Shown here: in pieces, positions 1 through 8,291 of the stretch
Position numbering within the stretch: the first letter of the stretch is position 1
Layout of the letters: every line of letters begins with the position of its first letter
Assembly (NCBI RefSeq): GCF_003858645.1
Contig: NZ_RQJP01000002.1
Coordinates: 806,001 to 870,000 of the forward strand
DNA: 64,000 bases
Direction of reading: 5' to 3'
Origin: Larkinella knui
GTDB lineage: Bacteria; Bacteroidota; Bacteroidia; Cytophagales; Spirosomataceae
Notes under the pieces: generated by a model
Database searches by the model: none
What the model saw: only the letters and a program-made list of their open reading frames with translations
Told to the model about the DNA's origin: nothing
Position numbers and translations under genes: made by a program

Positions 1-2
1 TG

Positions 3-482
3 TGGGTACTGGATTTCCCGCTGCTGGAATACGGCGAAGAAGAAAAACGCTGGTTTGCGATGCACCACCCGTTTACGTCGCCCAAACCGGAAGATATTGC
101 CCTGCTCGAAACCGATCCCGGTGCCGTGCGGGCCAATGCCTACGACATGGTGATCAACGGCACCGAAGTGGGTGGCGGGTCAATCCGGATTTTTCAGCGG
201 GATTTGCAGTCTAAAATGTTCGATCTACTGGGTTTCACGCCCGAGGAAGCCAAGGCGCAGTTCGGCTTTTTGCTGGATGCGTTCGAGTTTGGCGCTCCAC
301 CCCACGGCGGTATTGCGTTCGGCTTCGACCGCCTGTGCTCCATTTTCGGGGGTGCCGATTCCATCCGCGACTTTATCGCTTTCCCGAAAAACAACTCGGG
401 CCGCGACGTCATGATCGACTCCCCAGCCGTCATTGCACAGGCCCAACTGGATGAGTTGCAGATTGCAGTAGCTAAAAAGTGA
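3..482 (+). CDS. aspS: Aspartate--tRNA ligase, C-terminal part (5' truncated by window edge)
   Basis: The open frame enters from the left edge and ends at the TGA at 480-482. The visible 159 residues are the C-terminal end of a class II aminoacyl-tRNA synthetase of the aspartyl type. They include the segment [18 protein letters not shown], then [14 protein letters not shown], and class II motif 3 with [10 protein letters not shown], whose arginine contacts ATP. The closing block [10 protein letters not shown] is typical of AspRS. The enzyme charges tRNA-Asp in the cytoplasm. The N-terminal anticodon-binding domain and motifs 1 and 2 lie outside the window. A perfect inverted repeat follows 17 bp after the stop codon and may act as its terminator. 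Confidence 0.95.
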   Translation, partial: WVLDFPLLEYGEEEKRWFAMHHPFTSPKPEDIALLETDPGAVRANAYDMVINGTEVGGGSIRIFQRDLQSKMFDLLGFTPEEAKAQFGFLLDAFEFGAPPHGGIAFGFDRLCSIFGGADSIRDFIAFPKNNSGRDVMIDSPAVIAQAQLDELQIAVAKK

Positions 483-499
483 AGAGTGAAGAATTAAGA

Positions 500-547
500 G
501 TGAAGAGTTGGCTGACGCATTCAAGCGCGCGTCAGCCAACTCTTCAC
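500..547. repeat. Perfect 19-bp inverted repeat between aspS and dinB-like gene (family B)
   Basis: The arms 500-518 (GTGAAGAGTTGGCTGACGC) and 529-547 are exact reverse complements around a 10-bp loop. The gene on the left ends at 482 and the opposing gene ends at 557, so the hairpin sits in a convergent spacer and could terminate both. It lacks a clear T-run. The core GTTGGCTGACGCAT recurs exactly at 37680-37693, in reverse at 40203-40216, and nearly at 62658-62671, so it is also a dispersed repeat. Confidence 0.8.
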
Positions 548-556
548 TCGTCACTT

Positions 557-1093
557 CTAAAACAACTTCTCATTCGGTGGCTTGATTCCTTTCATCCGAA
601 TGTAGATCGTTGCCTGTCCGCGGTGGTGCGTCTGGTGTTCGAAGGCTTTGGCAAACACGGTTTCCCGGGACATTTCGCGCGGGCCCATCTTCACATTCTC
701 GGCCAGTTGTGCATCGCTCAGGCTTTTAATGCCATCCAGAACGAAATCGTAGCTGTCCATAACGGCTTTGGTCAGGGCGGTTTTCGTCTTCAACTCATCC
801 ATCGTCTCCAGCTTTTTGCCCTGCATCGGATTGGCCTTTCCAGTTGCTGCCGACGTAAAATTGTAATTTGCTGCGGTCAAATGCAGCATTTGTTCCGCAA
901 AACTCCGAATTTCGGGCGTTGGCTTGTACCCCATGCCGTCTTCCGGCATCGCATCCAGATACTCCTTGGTAAACTCTTTGGCGCGCTGCCATTCCGTCGT
1001 CATCTGAGCGACGGTTTTGGGTTTGATGGTGAAGCCGCTGACTGAAATCCAGAGCATCAGCGTGAGGGCGGTAAATCCAAGTCTTTGTTTCAT
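557..1093 (-). CDS. DinB-family protein with N-terminal signal peptide
   Basis: This 178-residue protein begins with a hydrophobic leader (MKQRLGFTALTLMLWISVSG), which suggests export. The rest is a DinB/YfiT-type four-helix bundle. A histidine in EQMLHLTAAN and the pair in FEHQTHHRGQATIYIR are the usual divalent-metal ligands of this family. Family members include metal-dependent thiol S-transferases and many proteins of unknown substrate, so the reaction is not assigned. The gene is divergent from the MoeB-like gene. A good Bacteroidota-type promoter (1119-1149) lies about 25 bp before the ATG. A second, cytoplasmic DinB protein is encoded at 22914-23366. Confidence 0.85.
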   Translation of the reverse strand: MKQRLGFTALTLMLWISVSGFTIKPKTVAQMTTEWQRAKEFTKEYLDAMPEDGMGYKPTPEIRSFAEQMLHLTAANYNFTSAATGKANPMQGKKLETMDELKTKTALTKAVMDSYDFVLDGIKSLSDAQLAENVKMGPREMSRETVFAKAFEHQTHHRGQATIYIRMKGIKPPNEKLF

Positions 1094-1118
1094 GACGAAA
1101 GGTTAATTGTTTGAGTAC

Positions 1119-1149
1119 CAAAGTTAAACCACCTAAGCAGGTTTGCAAG
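1119..1149 (-). promoter_or_regulatory. Bacteroidota-type -33/-7 promoter for the exported DinB gene
   Basis: Read on the minus strand, TAACTTTG (1126 to 1119) fits the -7 consensus TAnnTTTG exactly. A TTG (1148 to 1146) lies 19 bp upstream as the -33 element. Transcription would start near 1112, giving a leader of about 20 nt before the ATG at 1093. The call rests on motif and spacing only. Confidence 0.55.
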
Positions 1150-1266
1150 TCCGAAAGCAGGATTTCTACTTAAGGGGTTGTCGTAAAATAAAATTAGAAG
1201 TGGAAATGTAATTCGAATTGCTTTTTCGTTTAAAATGTAGTGCGGTATCTCAACAACAAATCAACT

Positions 1267-2412
1267 ATGCTTCGACCTGCGGAATACGCCCGTTACGAAA
1301 AACACCTGAATCTTCCCGAAATTGGCGTGGAAGGGCAATTGAAACTAAAAGAAGCTCGTGTGCTGGTCGTAGGCGCAGGTGGGTTGGGTTGCCCGGTATT
1401 GCTGTATCTGACCGCTGCCGGCGTGGGGACCATCGGGGTCATCGACCCCGATACGATTGCCATCAGTAACCTGCAACGCCAGGTCCTTTATACGACCGAA
1501 CAGGTAGGTAAACCCAAAGCAACGATTGCCGTAAATTCACTTAAAAAAATCAACCCCGAAATCAGTTTCAATTCGTACGCGTATGCGCTCGACCGTTCCA
1601 ATGCCCGTTCGCTGATCGACGAGTATGATCTGGTGGTTGACTGTACCGACAATTTTACGGTCCGGTATCTGGTGAATGACGTCTGCGTGATGCAGGAAAA
1701 ACCGTTTATTTACGGCGCTATTCACCGGTTTGAAGGCCAGGTTGCGGTTTTGAACGCACGGCTGGCGGCATCGGACGTTCAGCCGGAAGAAGTGCGTCGC
1801 GGACCCACCTACCGGTGTTTGTTCCCGGAATTTCCGAACCAGATGGAGATCCCGAATTGCGCCGAAACGGGTGTAATGGGCGTTTTGCCGGGTGTCATCG
1901 GCACCTATCAGGCCAACGAAGTGATCAAACTCATTACCGGTATCGGTCACCTGCTCAGCGAAGAACTGCTGATGGTGGATTTGCTGGCGATGTCGTTCCA
2001 GAAAATCCGGGTGCGCCGTCGGCTCGATGCCGAAGCAGCCGCCCAGAACGGGTGGGAAGAAGGCCAGCGGGTGGCCGTCAAAACTGAAGCCCGGAAAACC
2101 ATCACCGCTACCGAACTGGCCGAACGGCTGGCGCAGGACGAAGATATTTTTCTGCTCGACGTCCGCGAACGGCCCGAATACAACATTTGCCACCTCGACA
2201 ATGCGGTTTTGATCCCCGTCAATATCATCGCCAACAACGTCAAACGCATTCCGAACGATCGGCCGGTGGTGGTCTATTGCCACCACGGGATTCGCAGCCA
2301 GTATGTGGTCGATTATCTTCAGAAAGAGTTCAATTTCACCAACCTCATGAACCTTCAGGGCGGCATCAACAGCTGGGCCCGCGATGTGCAACCGGAGATG
2401 GAAGTGTATTAA
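1267..2412 (+). CDS. MoeB/ThiF-family E1-like adenylyltransferase with C-terminal rhodanese domain
   Basis: I chose the ATG at 1267 (MLRPAEYARYEKHLNLPEIG) over an in-frame GTG at 1240, because homologues start with the RYxRH-type segment; the protein has 381 residues. The N-terminal domain has the nucleotide-binding loop VLVVGAGGLGCP (about residues 34-45) and the DCTDNF motif expected of enzymes that adenylate the C-terminus of ubiquitin-like sulfur carriers (MoaD, ThiS). The C-terminal domain (about 275-381) is a rhodanese with active-site loop CHHGIR, cysteine 338, suited to carry persulfide. This layout matches MoeZ/MOCS3-type sulfur-transfer enzymes for molybdopterin, thiamine or tRNA thiolation. 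The CxxC pairs that bind zinc in E. coli MoeB are not intact: the first reads TYRC and no second pair is visible. No carrier protein gene is adjacent. Confidence 0.85.
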   Translation: MLRPAEYARYEKHLNLPEIGVEGQLKLKEARVLVVGAGGLGCPVLLYLTAAGVGTIGVIDPDTIAISNLQRQVLYTTEQVGKPKATIAVNSLKKINPEISFNSYAYALDRSNARSLIDEYDLVVDCTDNFTVRYLVNDVCVMQEKPFIYGAIHRFEGQVAVLNARLAASDVQPEEVRRGPTYRCLFPEFPNQMEIPNCAETGVMGVLPGVIGTYQANEVIKLITGIGHLLSEELLMVDLLAMSFQKIRVRRRLDAEAAAQNGWEEGQRVAVKTEARKTITATELAERLAQDEDIFLLDVRERPEYNICHLDNAVLIPVNIIANNVKRIPNDRPVVVYCHHGIRSQYVVDYLQKEFNFTNLMNLQGGINSWARDVQPEMEVY

Positions 2413-2521
2413 AAACCGGCTGACTGTTTTTAGGTAAAAGTACTTCAGCAAGCTTCAAATGACAAAAATCCGCTTCAGCAGCGGGTGATTTGTCGCGTAT
2501 TTTCAGCAAGCTCCACTGTCG

Positions 2522-2559
2522 GCAGGTACCGAAACCGTTTCAACGGTTTTAGTACCTGC
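2522..2559. repeat. 18-bp imperfect inverted repeat in the 414-bp spacer before the AraC gene
   Basis: The arms 2522-2539 (GCAGGTACCGAAACCGTT) and 2542-2559 pair at 16 of 18 positions around a 2-bp loop. It may be a terminator for the MoeB-like gene or a dispersed palindrome. The rest of the spacer 2413-2826 holds no convincing gene. Just before the AraC start it has TAACTTCG (2815-2822), one mismatch from the -7 consensus, which would give an almost leaderless transcript. Confidence 0.5.
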
Positions 2560-2826
2560 TACGAACTTTATTTTAACCCAGGGGCTGATTCCCGGTCTAT
2601 AGCTACGCGCAGTTGGTGTCTTCGCGACAAGCAATGGCATAAGATTAGAGGTCGCGTTGTAATCTGATAAAAAGTCTGATCGCAACGTGCTCCCTAACCT
2701 ATTTTCTTGAAATTAGGCCATTACCAGGGCGTCGCTTAATGACCAGGAAGGTGTCTAAACAGCCGTCTGTTCCCTAATTCGATTGGTTTTTGGCTAACAT
2801 TGGTTTGAATTTTGTAACTTCGCAGC

Positions 2827-3729
2827 ATGTCAAAACCAGAATCGCTCGAAGATTTTTATCAGGTCAAATTCAATTGGCTACCCGATAACCTGCAACAGGA
2901 CATCGGGCATTTCAACGTGTTCCGACTGGAGGATTGCGTCGGTGAGGGGAAAGAACCGGTTCAGTACAGCCGTCGGGATTTTTATAAAATCACCCTGATC
3001 CGGGGCCGTAACGTCTACCATTACGCCGATAAGAGCCTGGAAGTCAACGGAACGACGCTGATGTTCTTTAATCCGCAGGTGCCCTACAGCTGGGAATCGT
3101 TGTCGGAGGAGACGAGCGGTTTTTTCTGCATTTTCAAAGAGGCGTTTTTTACCGAAAAAATGCGGGGTAATCTTAACGAACTGCCCATGTATGCCATCGG
3201 CGGTAAACCGGCGTATGTTCTGAACGACGTTCAGGATGAGCAGATTAGCCAGCTGTTTCAGAAGATGATCGACGAAATCAATTCGGATTATCGGTATAAA
3301 TACGATCTGCTGCGGAATTACGTGACGGAACTGGTGCATTATGCGCTGAAAATGCAGCCCTCCGAGACGCTCTATCAGCACACGGATGCGAAATCCCGGA
3401 TTACCGCCGTTTTCACGGAGTTGCTCGAACGGCAGTTTCCCATCGAATCGCCGTCGCAACGGTTCCGCTTGCGATCGGCGAAGGATTTTGCCGAGCAGCT
3501 TTCCGTGCACGTCAACCACCTCAACCGCTCCATTCGGGAAACAACGGGCAAAACGACGACCGACCACATTGCCGAGCGGTTGGCCAGCGAGGCCAAAGCG
3601 CTGCTGAAACACACCGACTGGAACATCTCCGAAATCAGTTATACCCTCGGCTTCGAAGAACCGGCCCATTTCAACAACTTTTTCAAGAAACAGACGCACC
3701 TGACGCCCTCGGCCTTCCGCGCTGTTTGA
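2827..3729 (+). CDS. AraC-family transcriptional regulator
   Basis: This is a 300-residue cytoplasmic regulator. Residues 1 to about 180 form a cupin-like sensing part (YADKSLEVNGTTLMFFNPQVPYSW). The C-terminal third carries two helix-turn-helix units. The first is around AKDFAEQLSVHVNHLNRSIR. The second is around NISEISYTLGFEEPAHFNNF, followed by the family signature FFKKQTHLTPSAFR. The gene starts 83 bp upstream of a same-strand dehydrogenase gene, which is its likely target. The effector cannot be told from sequence. Confidence 0.9.
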   Translation: MSKPESLEDFYQVKFNWLPDNLQQDIGHFNVFRLEDCVGEGKEPVQYSRRDFYKITLIRGRNVYHYADKSLEVNGTTLMFFNPQVPYSWESLSEETSGFFCIFKEAFFTEKMRGNLNELPMYAIGGKPAYVLNDVQDEQISQLFQKMIDEINSDYRYKYDLLRNYVTELVHYALKMQPSETLYQHTDAKSRITAVFTELLERQFPIESPSQRFRLRSAKDFAEQLSVHVNHLNRSIRETTGKTTTDHIAERLASEAKALLKHTDWNISEISYTLGFEEPAHFNNFFKKQTHLTPSAFRAV

Positions 3730-3781
3730 ATTTTGCAAGCATCGGTTTGAAAACCGCAATGCTCCGCCTGCTCCACGGCTC

Positions 3782-3789
3782 TACTTTTG
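3782..3789 (+). promoter_or_regulatory. Candidate -7 element (TACTTTTG) before the SDR gene
   Basis: TACTTTTG fits the TAnnTTTG consensus exactly and lies 22 bp before the ATG at 3812, followed by an A-rich leader. I see no TTG at the usual distance upstream. This may be where the AraC protein activates transcription. Confidence 0.4.
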
Positions 3790-3811
3790 TTTCATCAAAA
3801 CAAACAAAAAA

Positions 3812-4672
3812 ATGAGCACACAAAAAGTCTGGTTTGTCACCGGAGCCTCGAAAGGTCTGGGACTATCTTTGGTAAAACAAGTGTTACACGCAGGCTATAG
3901 CGTAGCCGCAACCTCCCGCAACCTCGACGATCTGCGCCGGGCCGTTGGTCCGGCCAACGACCGATTCCTGCCGCTGGCGGTCGACCTGAAAACCGAATCG
4001 AGTGTGGCGGAAGCGATTTCAAAAACCATCGACCAGTTTGGAAAGATCGATGTGGTCGTCAACAACGCCGGATACGGTTTGCTGGGCAGCATCGAAGAAC
4101 TGTCCGACGAAGAATCCCGTGAGAATTTTGACATCAATGTGTTCGGTTCGCTGAACGTCATCCGGCAGGTGATGCCGTATTTGCGGGAACAGAAATCCGG
4201 GCACATCATCAACATTTCGTCCATCGCCGGTTTTACCGGTGCCTTCCCCGGTTTTGGAATCTACTGCGCAACCAAGTTTGCCGTCGAGGGATTCTCGGAA
4301 TCGCTGGCGGCCGAAGCCAAACCACTCGGTATCAACGTGACGGTGGTCGAACCGGGTTATTTCCGGACCGACTTCCTGACTTCCGGTTCGTTGGGCGTTC
4401 CTAAAAAGCAGATCGACGCCTACAAAGACGTGCGGGATTCGCAACAGGTTCACCAGAACCAGATCAACGGAAACCAGCCTGGCGATCCCGAAAAAGCCGT
4501 GGCGGCCCTGATCCGGATTGCATCGGAAGCCAACCCGCCCCTGCATTTGTTTCTGGGTCAGGATTCGTACGATATGGCCTATCAGAAAATCAACGCGGTG
4601 CAGAATGACCTGGAAAGCTGGAAGGACGTAACGGTTTCAACCGGTTTTACCGCCGAAACGATTACCAACTGA
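3812..4672 (+). CDS. Short-chain dehydrogenase/reductase (classical SDR)
   Basis: This 286-residue NAD(P)-dependent oxidoreductase has every classical SDR mark. The cofactor loop is TGASKGLG (10-17), NNAG is at 84-87, the serine is in NISS (about 136), and the catalytic pair YCATK is Tyr151 and Lys155. The segment VEPGYFRTDF follows the active site. The substrate is unknown. The gene sits between an AraC regulator (83 bp upstream) and an Atu4866-like protein (16 bp downstream), the pattern of a small regulated stress or detoxification operon. Confidence 0.92.
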   Translation: MSTQKVWFVTGASKGLGLSLVKQVLHAGYSVAATSRNLDDLRRAVGPANDRFLPLAVDLKTESSVAEAISKTIDQFGKIDVVVNNAGYGLLGSIEELSDEESRENFDINVFGSLNVIRQVMPYLREQKSGHIINISSIAGFTGAFPGFGIYCATKFAVEGFSESLAAEAKPLGINVTVVEPGYFRTDFLTSGSLGVPKKQIDAYKDVRDSQQVHQNQINGNQPGDPEKAVAALIRIASEANPPLHLFLGQDSYDMAYQKINAVQNDLESWKDVTVSTGFTAETITN

Positions 4673-4688
4673 TTTACGATCTATTGCG

Positions 4689-4955
4689 ATGGAAACACCC
4701 TCTTATCTTGGCATGTGGGTTACCAAAGACGGTTACATCCGCCATGAACTCCTGCCGGGCGGGCGCTACGACGAAGCCCGCGGAAACCGAAAAAGTGCTT
4801 ATCGGGGGAATTACACCCTAACCGGAAATCACATCGACTACGTGGATGACACCGGTTTTACCGCCGACGGCGAGTTCCGGGACGGCATTCTGTACCACGC
4901 CGGTATGGTTTTATACCGGGAAAGACAGGGCTTAGCTCCTGCTTCAGCTCGCTGA
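4689..4955 (+). CDS. Atu4866-like small protein
   Basis: The 88-residue product has the conserved run MWVTKDGYIRHELLPGGRYD, then ARGNRKSAYRGNYTLTGNHI and DDTGFTADGEF. I recognise this as the Atu4866 domain family of unknown biochemical role, a small all-beta fold. It follows the SDR gene by 16 bp on the same strand and is probably co-transcribed with it. No signal peptide or membrane segment is present. Identification is from memory of the family pattern. Confidence 0.75.
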   Translation: METPSYLGMWVTKDGYIRHELLPGGRYDEARGNRKSAYRGNYTLTGNHIDYVDDTGFTADGEFRDGILYHAGMVLYRERQGLAPASAR

Positions 4956-5110
4956 GATTTGATTCGGTTAAGTCTGGCGTAACAGACGAACACCGGTTTT
5001 TGGGGCTGTTTGAAACAGGGCTCCACGGATCAAAGCCCGCGTCATTTCCGTAAAAATTGGAAAACACGACACACTGGTTTCATCATCGACCAGATAAATT
5101 GGGATGAAGA

Positions 5111-5159
5111 GCGGCTGAGGAGGTGAAATCGAAAATCAACTACCCACTTCCTCAGCCGC
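5111..5159. terminator. Hairpin overlapping the 3' end of the metal-efflux pump gene
   Basis: Arms 5111-5125 (GCGGCTGAGGAGGTG) and 5145-5159 (CACTTCCTCAGCCGC) pair at 14 of 15 positions. The right arm is inside the last codons of the pump gene and the left arm lies beyond its stop, so the RNA of the pump operon would fold over its own end. No long U-tract follows. Termination is inferred. Confidence 0.5.
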
Positions 5160-8100
5160 CGGAACCGGTTTTTTCTTCCGGTTCCGTTCCATCCAGAAAT
5201 ACAAAGACGGTAATAAAAAGGGCGTAAAAAGTAAGGTCGAGGTTAATCCGCCAATGATCACAGTCGCCAGCGGGCGCTGCACATCCGAGCCAATTCCGGA
5301 CGAGGTTGCCGCCGGAATCAGACCAATAATGGCAACAATCAGCATCATCATGATGGCCCGCAGTTGCCCACCCGACGCCCGTACTACCAGCTGGTTCAGT
5401 GGCAAACCGCCCAGTTCCCGCTCCCGGTTGATGGCCGAAATCAACAGCACACCCGCCATGACCGACAAACCAAACAGCGAGACAAAACCGACGCCCGCCG
5501 ACACATTGAAGTTGTAGCCGCGCAGCAGCAAAGCCCCAATACCGCCCGCCAGTCCAAACAGGACGCACACGACCGTCATCAGCGCATAACGAACCGACTG
5601 GAACAGCAGAAACAAAACCGCCAGCACGATCACGACCGTCAGCGGAATGGCAATCATCAGCTGTTTTCCGGCCCGCTCCAGGTTTTCAAACTGACCACCG
5701 TAATCGACGCCGTAGCCGTGTGGCAGGGTCACCGCCTGCCGGACTTTCCGCCGGGCTTCGGCCACAAAACTTCCCTGATCGCGCCCCCGGATGTTGGTCC
5801 GAACCGTCACGAGCCGCTTGCCGTCCAGCCGGTAGATATTCGTCTGACCGTCAATCAATTTCACATCCGCCAGCTGGCTCATCGGAATCAGCGATCCGCC
5901 CGGCGACGGCACCTGCAAGTTCCGGATGACGTCGATGTTGTTGCGGTTTTCCGGTAAATACCGCACCACAATGTCGTAGCGACGGGGACCATCGTAGAGC
6001 GTGCTGATTACTTTTCCGCCAATGGCGGCTTCAATCATGGTTTGAATCGCGGCTACGTTGATGCCGTACCGGGCCACCTGCTGGCGATTGATGTTGATGC
6101 TAAGTTGCGCCTGAGGTCCCTCCTGCTCGATGCCGGATTCCGAACTGCCGTTGATGCCGCGCACAATTTTCAGCACCTGATCGGCTTTGGAACGTAACAA
6201 GGTCAGGTCGTAACCGGTCAGGTTGATGGCCAGATCGGACGCCGAACCCGTAACGATTTCCGTAACCTGATCGATAATCGGCTGTCCGAACGACAGGTTG
6301 GCGCCGGGCAACTGCTCTTCCAGCTGGCTTTTGATGGTGGTCAGTAACTGTTGCTTCGTCGTGTCGTGAACCCAGCCGCCATACGGTTTCAGAATCATCA
6401 GAATTTCGGTGCGGTTCGACGGAAACGGGTCGGTGCCGTCGTCATTTCGACCCGATTGCGTAATGATGCTTTCGATCTGGGAATGCCGCGCGGCCACCCG
6501 CCGGATGACGGGCGCAATTTTCTGGTTTTCCGTAATATTTGTTCCGGCGGGCAAAAACGACCGCATGAAAATCGAACCTTCGTCGAGCGTGGGCAAAAAT
6601 TCCGTACCGATTCGCGCGCCCAGACCAATGACGATCAGGACGACGGTTATTCCCACCAGAAATACCGTGCGCGGCTGGTTCAGGGTTCGCCGGATGAGTC
6701 GCTCATACCGGTTTTGAATCCGGTCGAAAAGGGTGCGTCGTTTCTTTTTTTCAGACGCCACTTCTTCCACCTGTTTCCGGTACACGAACGTCATCAGAAC
6801 CGGTATCAGTGTCAACGCGAAAAGCATGGATCCCATCACGGCGAAGGCCAGCGTCAAGGCCATCGGCGAAAACAGTTTGCCTTCCACCCGCTGCATGGTC
6901 AGGATGGGCAGATAGGCCAGAATGATGATCATGACGGCGAAGAAAATTTCCCGCCCGACTTCGCCCGCCGAGTCGATCGTCAGCGCGACAATGCTTTTTT
7001 TAGGTTCGTCCGATTCGTGGGCGTGCCGGTAGGTATGAATCAGATGGGCCGCCATCACGCAGGCGCCATCGACGATGATTCCAAAATCAATCGCTCCCAG
7101 CGACAGCAGATTGGCCGGAATACCGGTCATCTTCATCATGATGAAGGCAAACAGCAGCGAAAACGGAATCGTAATGGCCACCACCAGGGCCGAGCGAATG
7201 TCGCCGAGAAACAAAACGAGAATAATCACGACAATGGAAATCCCTTCCAGCAAGGTGTGCGATACGGTTTCCAGCGTGTAATCGACCAGCGTCGAGCGGT
7301 CGTAGATGATTTGCAGGGTGACGCCTTTGGGGAGTTCGTTGTCCTGCAAATCGGCAATCCGTTCCTTGAGTGCTTTCAGCACCTCCGTCGGGTTTTCGCC
7401 CCGGCGCAACGAGACAATGCCTTCCACGCCGGAATTAACATCGACGCCCTTCACCGGAATCGTGTACCCCAGAATCCCCTGCGGCTGCGGAGGAGCAATT
7501 TCAACACTGGCCACATCCCGAACGTAGACCGGAACGCCGTTGATCGTCGTCAGCACAATGTTTTCGATGTCACTTGCCCGCTGAATGGCGCCCAGCCCCC
7601 GAACGGCAAATCCCTGGCCTCCGCGTTCCACAATGCTGCCCCCGGTATTGAGGTTATTGGCCTGCACCGCCTGAATAATGGTTTCCATCGTCAGGTTGTA
7701 TTTCCGCAAGCGATCCGGCGACGTCAGTACGTGAAACTGCTTGACGGGACCACCGAACGTAACCACGTCGGCCACGCCCGAAACCTGCGTCAGCGCCGGA
7801 CGAATCACCCAGTCCTGCAAATCCCGCAAGTCCATCGGTGAAAACGTTGGCGGAGCTTCGACCACATACCGGTAAATTTCGCCCACCGCCGTCGTCAACG
7901 GACCCAGTTCCGGCGTCACACCATCGGGTAAATCCGCCGAAGCCAGCCGCTCGATAACCTGCTGGCGGGCAAAATAATCGTTCGTTCCGTCTTCAAAATT
8001 GAGCTGCACCACCGCCAGACCGAATATCGTGCGCGACCGCCGGGCAATGACGCGGGGCGTGTTGTTGAGCGCCCGTTCGAGCGGAATCGTCACCTGCTGC

Positions 8101-8291
8101 TCCACTTCCTCAGCCGCCCGACCGGCATATTGCGCAATGACAATGACGTTGGTATCGGCAATATCCGGATAGGCTTCGATTTTCAGAAACCGGAAACAAA
8201 CCAGCCCGGCGCTCATCAAAACCAGGGCGGCAACGACAAAACCGGTGCGGTTTGCGAGGGCGATTTTTAGTGCGTTTTGTATCATAGTCAA
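5136..8291 (-). CDS. CusA/CzcA-family heavy-metal efflux RND pump
   Basis: This is a 1051-residue inner-membrane proton-driven pump of the HME-RND family. It has the usual twelve-helix layout: a first helix near residue 15, a large periplasmic loop, a helix bundle around 340-540, a second loop, and a bundle around 865-1040. Recognisable blocks are NALKIALANRTGF at the N-terminus, IPFSLLFAFIMMKMTGI and GAIDFGIIVDGACVM in the fourth helix. In that helix CzcA-type pumps carry a relay of Asp-Asp-Glu. Here both aspartates are present, but the position of the glutamate reads Ala (VMAAH). The start overlaps the adaptor stop by 4 bp, so translation is coupled. The exported metal (Cu/Ag or Zn/Co/Cd) cannot be fixed from sequence. 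Confidence 0.92.
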   Translation of the reverse strand: MTMIQNALKIALANRTGFVVAALVLMSAGLVCFRFLKIEAYPDIADTNVIVIAQYAGRAAEEVEQQVTIPLERALNNTPRVIARRSRTIFGLAVVQLNFEDGTNDYFARQQVIERLASADLPDGVTPELGPLTTAVGEIYRYVVEAPPTFSPMDLRDLQDWVIRPALTQVSGVADVVTFGGPVKQFHVLTSPDRLRKYNLTMETIIQAVQANNLNTGGSIVERGGQGFAVRGLGAIQRASDIENIVLTTINGVPVYVRDVASVEIAPPQPQGILGYTIPVKGVDVNSGVEGIVSLRRGENPTEVLKALKERIADLQDNELPKGVTLQIIYDRSTLVDYTLETVSHTLLEGISIVVIILVLFLGDIRSALVVAITIPFSLLFAFIMMKMTGIPANLLSLGAIDFGIIVDGACVMAAHLIHTYRHAHESDEPKKSIVALTIDSAGEVGREIFFAVMIIILAYLPILTMQRVEGKLFSPMALTLAFAVMGSMLFALTLIPVLMTFVYRKQVEEVASEKKKRRTLFDRIQNRYERLIRRTLNQPRTVFLVGITVVLIVIGLGARIGTEFLPTLDEGSIFMRSFLPAGTNITENQKIAPVIRRVAARHSQIESIITQSGRNDDGTDPFPSNRTEILMILKPYGGWVHDTTKQQLLTTIKSQLEEQLPGANLSFGQPIIDQVTEIVTGSASDLAINLTGYDLTLLRSKADQVLKIVRGINGSSESGIEQEGPQAQLSININRQQVARYGINVAAIQTMIEAAIGGKVISTLYDGPRRYDIVVRYLPENRNNIDVIRNLQVPSPGGSLIPMSQLADVKLIDGQTNIYRLDGKRLVTVRTNIRGRDQGSFVAEARRKVRQAVTLPHGYGVDYGGQFENLERAGKQLMIAIPLTVVIVLAVLFLLFQSVRYALMTVVCVLFGLAGGIGALLLRGYNFNVSAGVGFVSLFGLSVMAGVLLISAINRERELGGLPLNQLVVRASGGQLRAIMMMLIVAIIGLIPAATSSGIGSDVQRPLATVIIGGLTSTLLFTPFLLPSLYFWMERNRKKKPVPAAEEVGS

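Noticed and set aside
6351-7841. 496-codon plus-strand open frame opposite the metal pump gene
   Set aside because: The composition is rich in His, Arg, Gln and Asn, typical of the complement of a membrane protein gene. No family pattern or credible start context.
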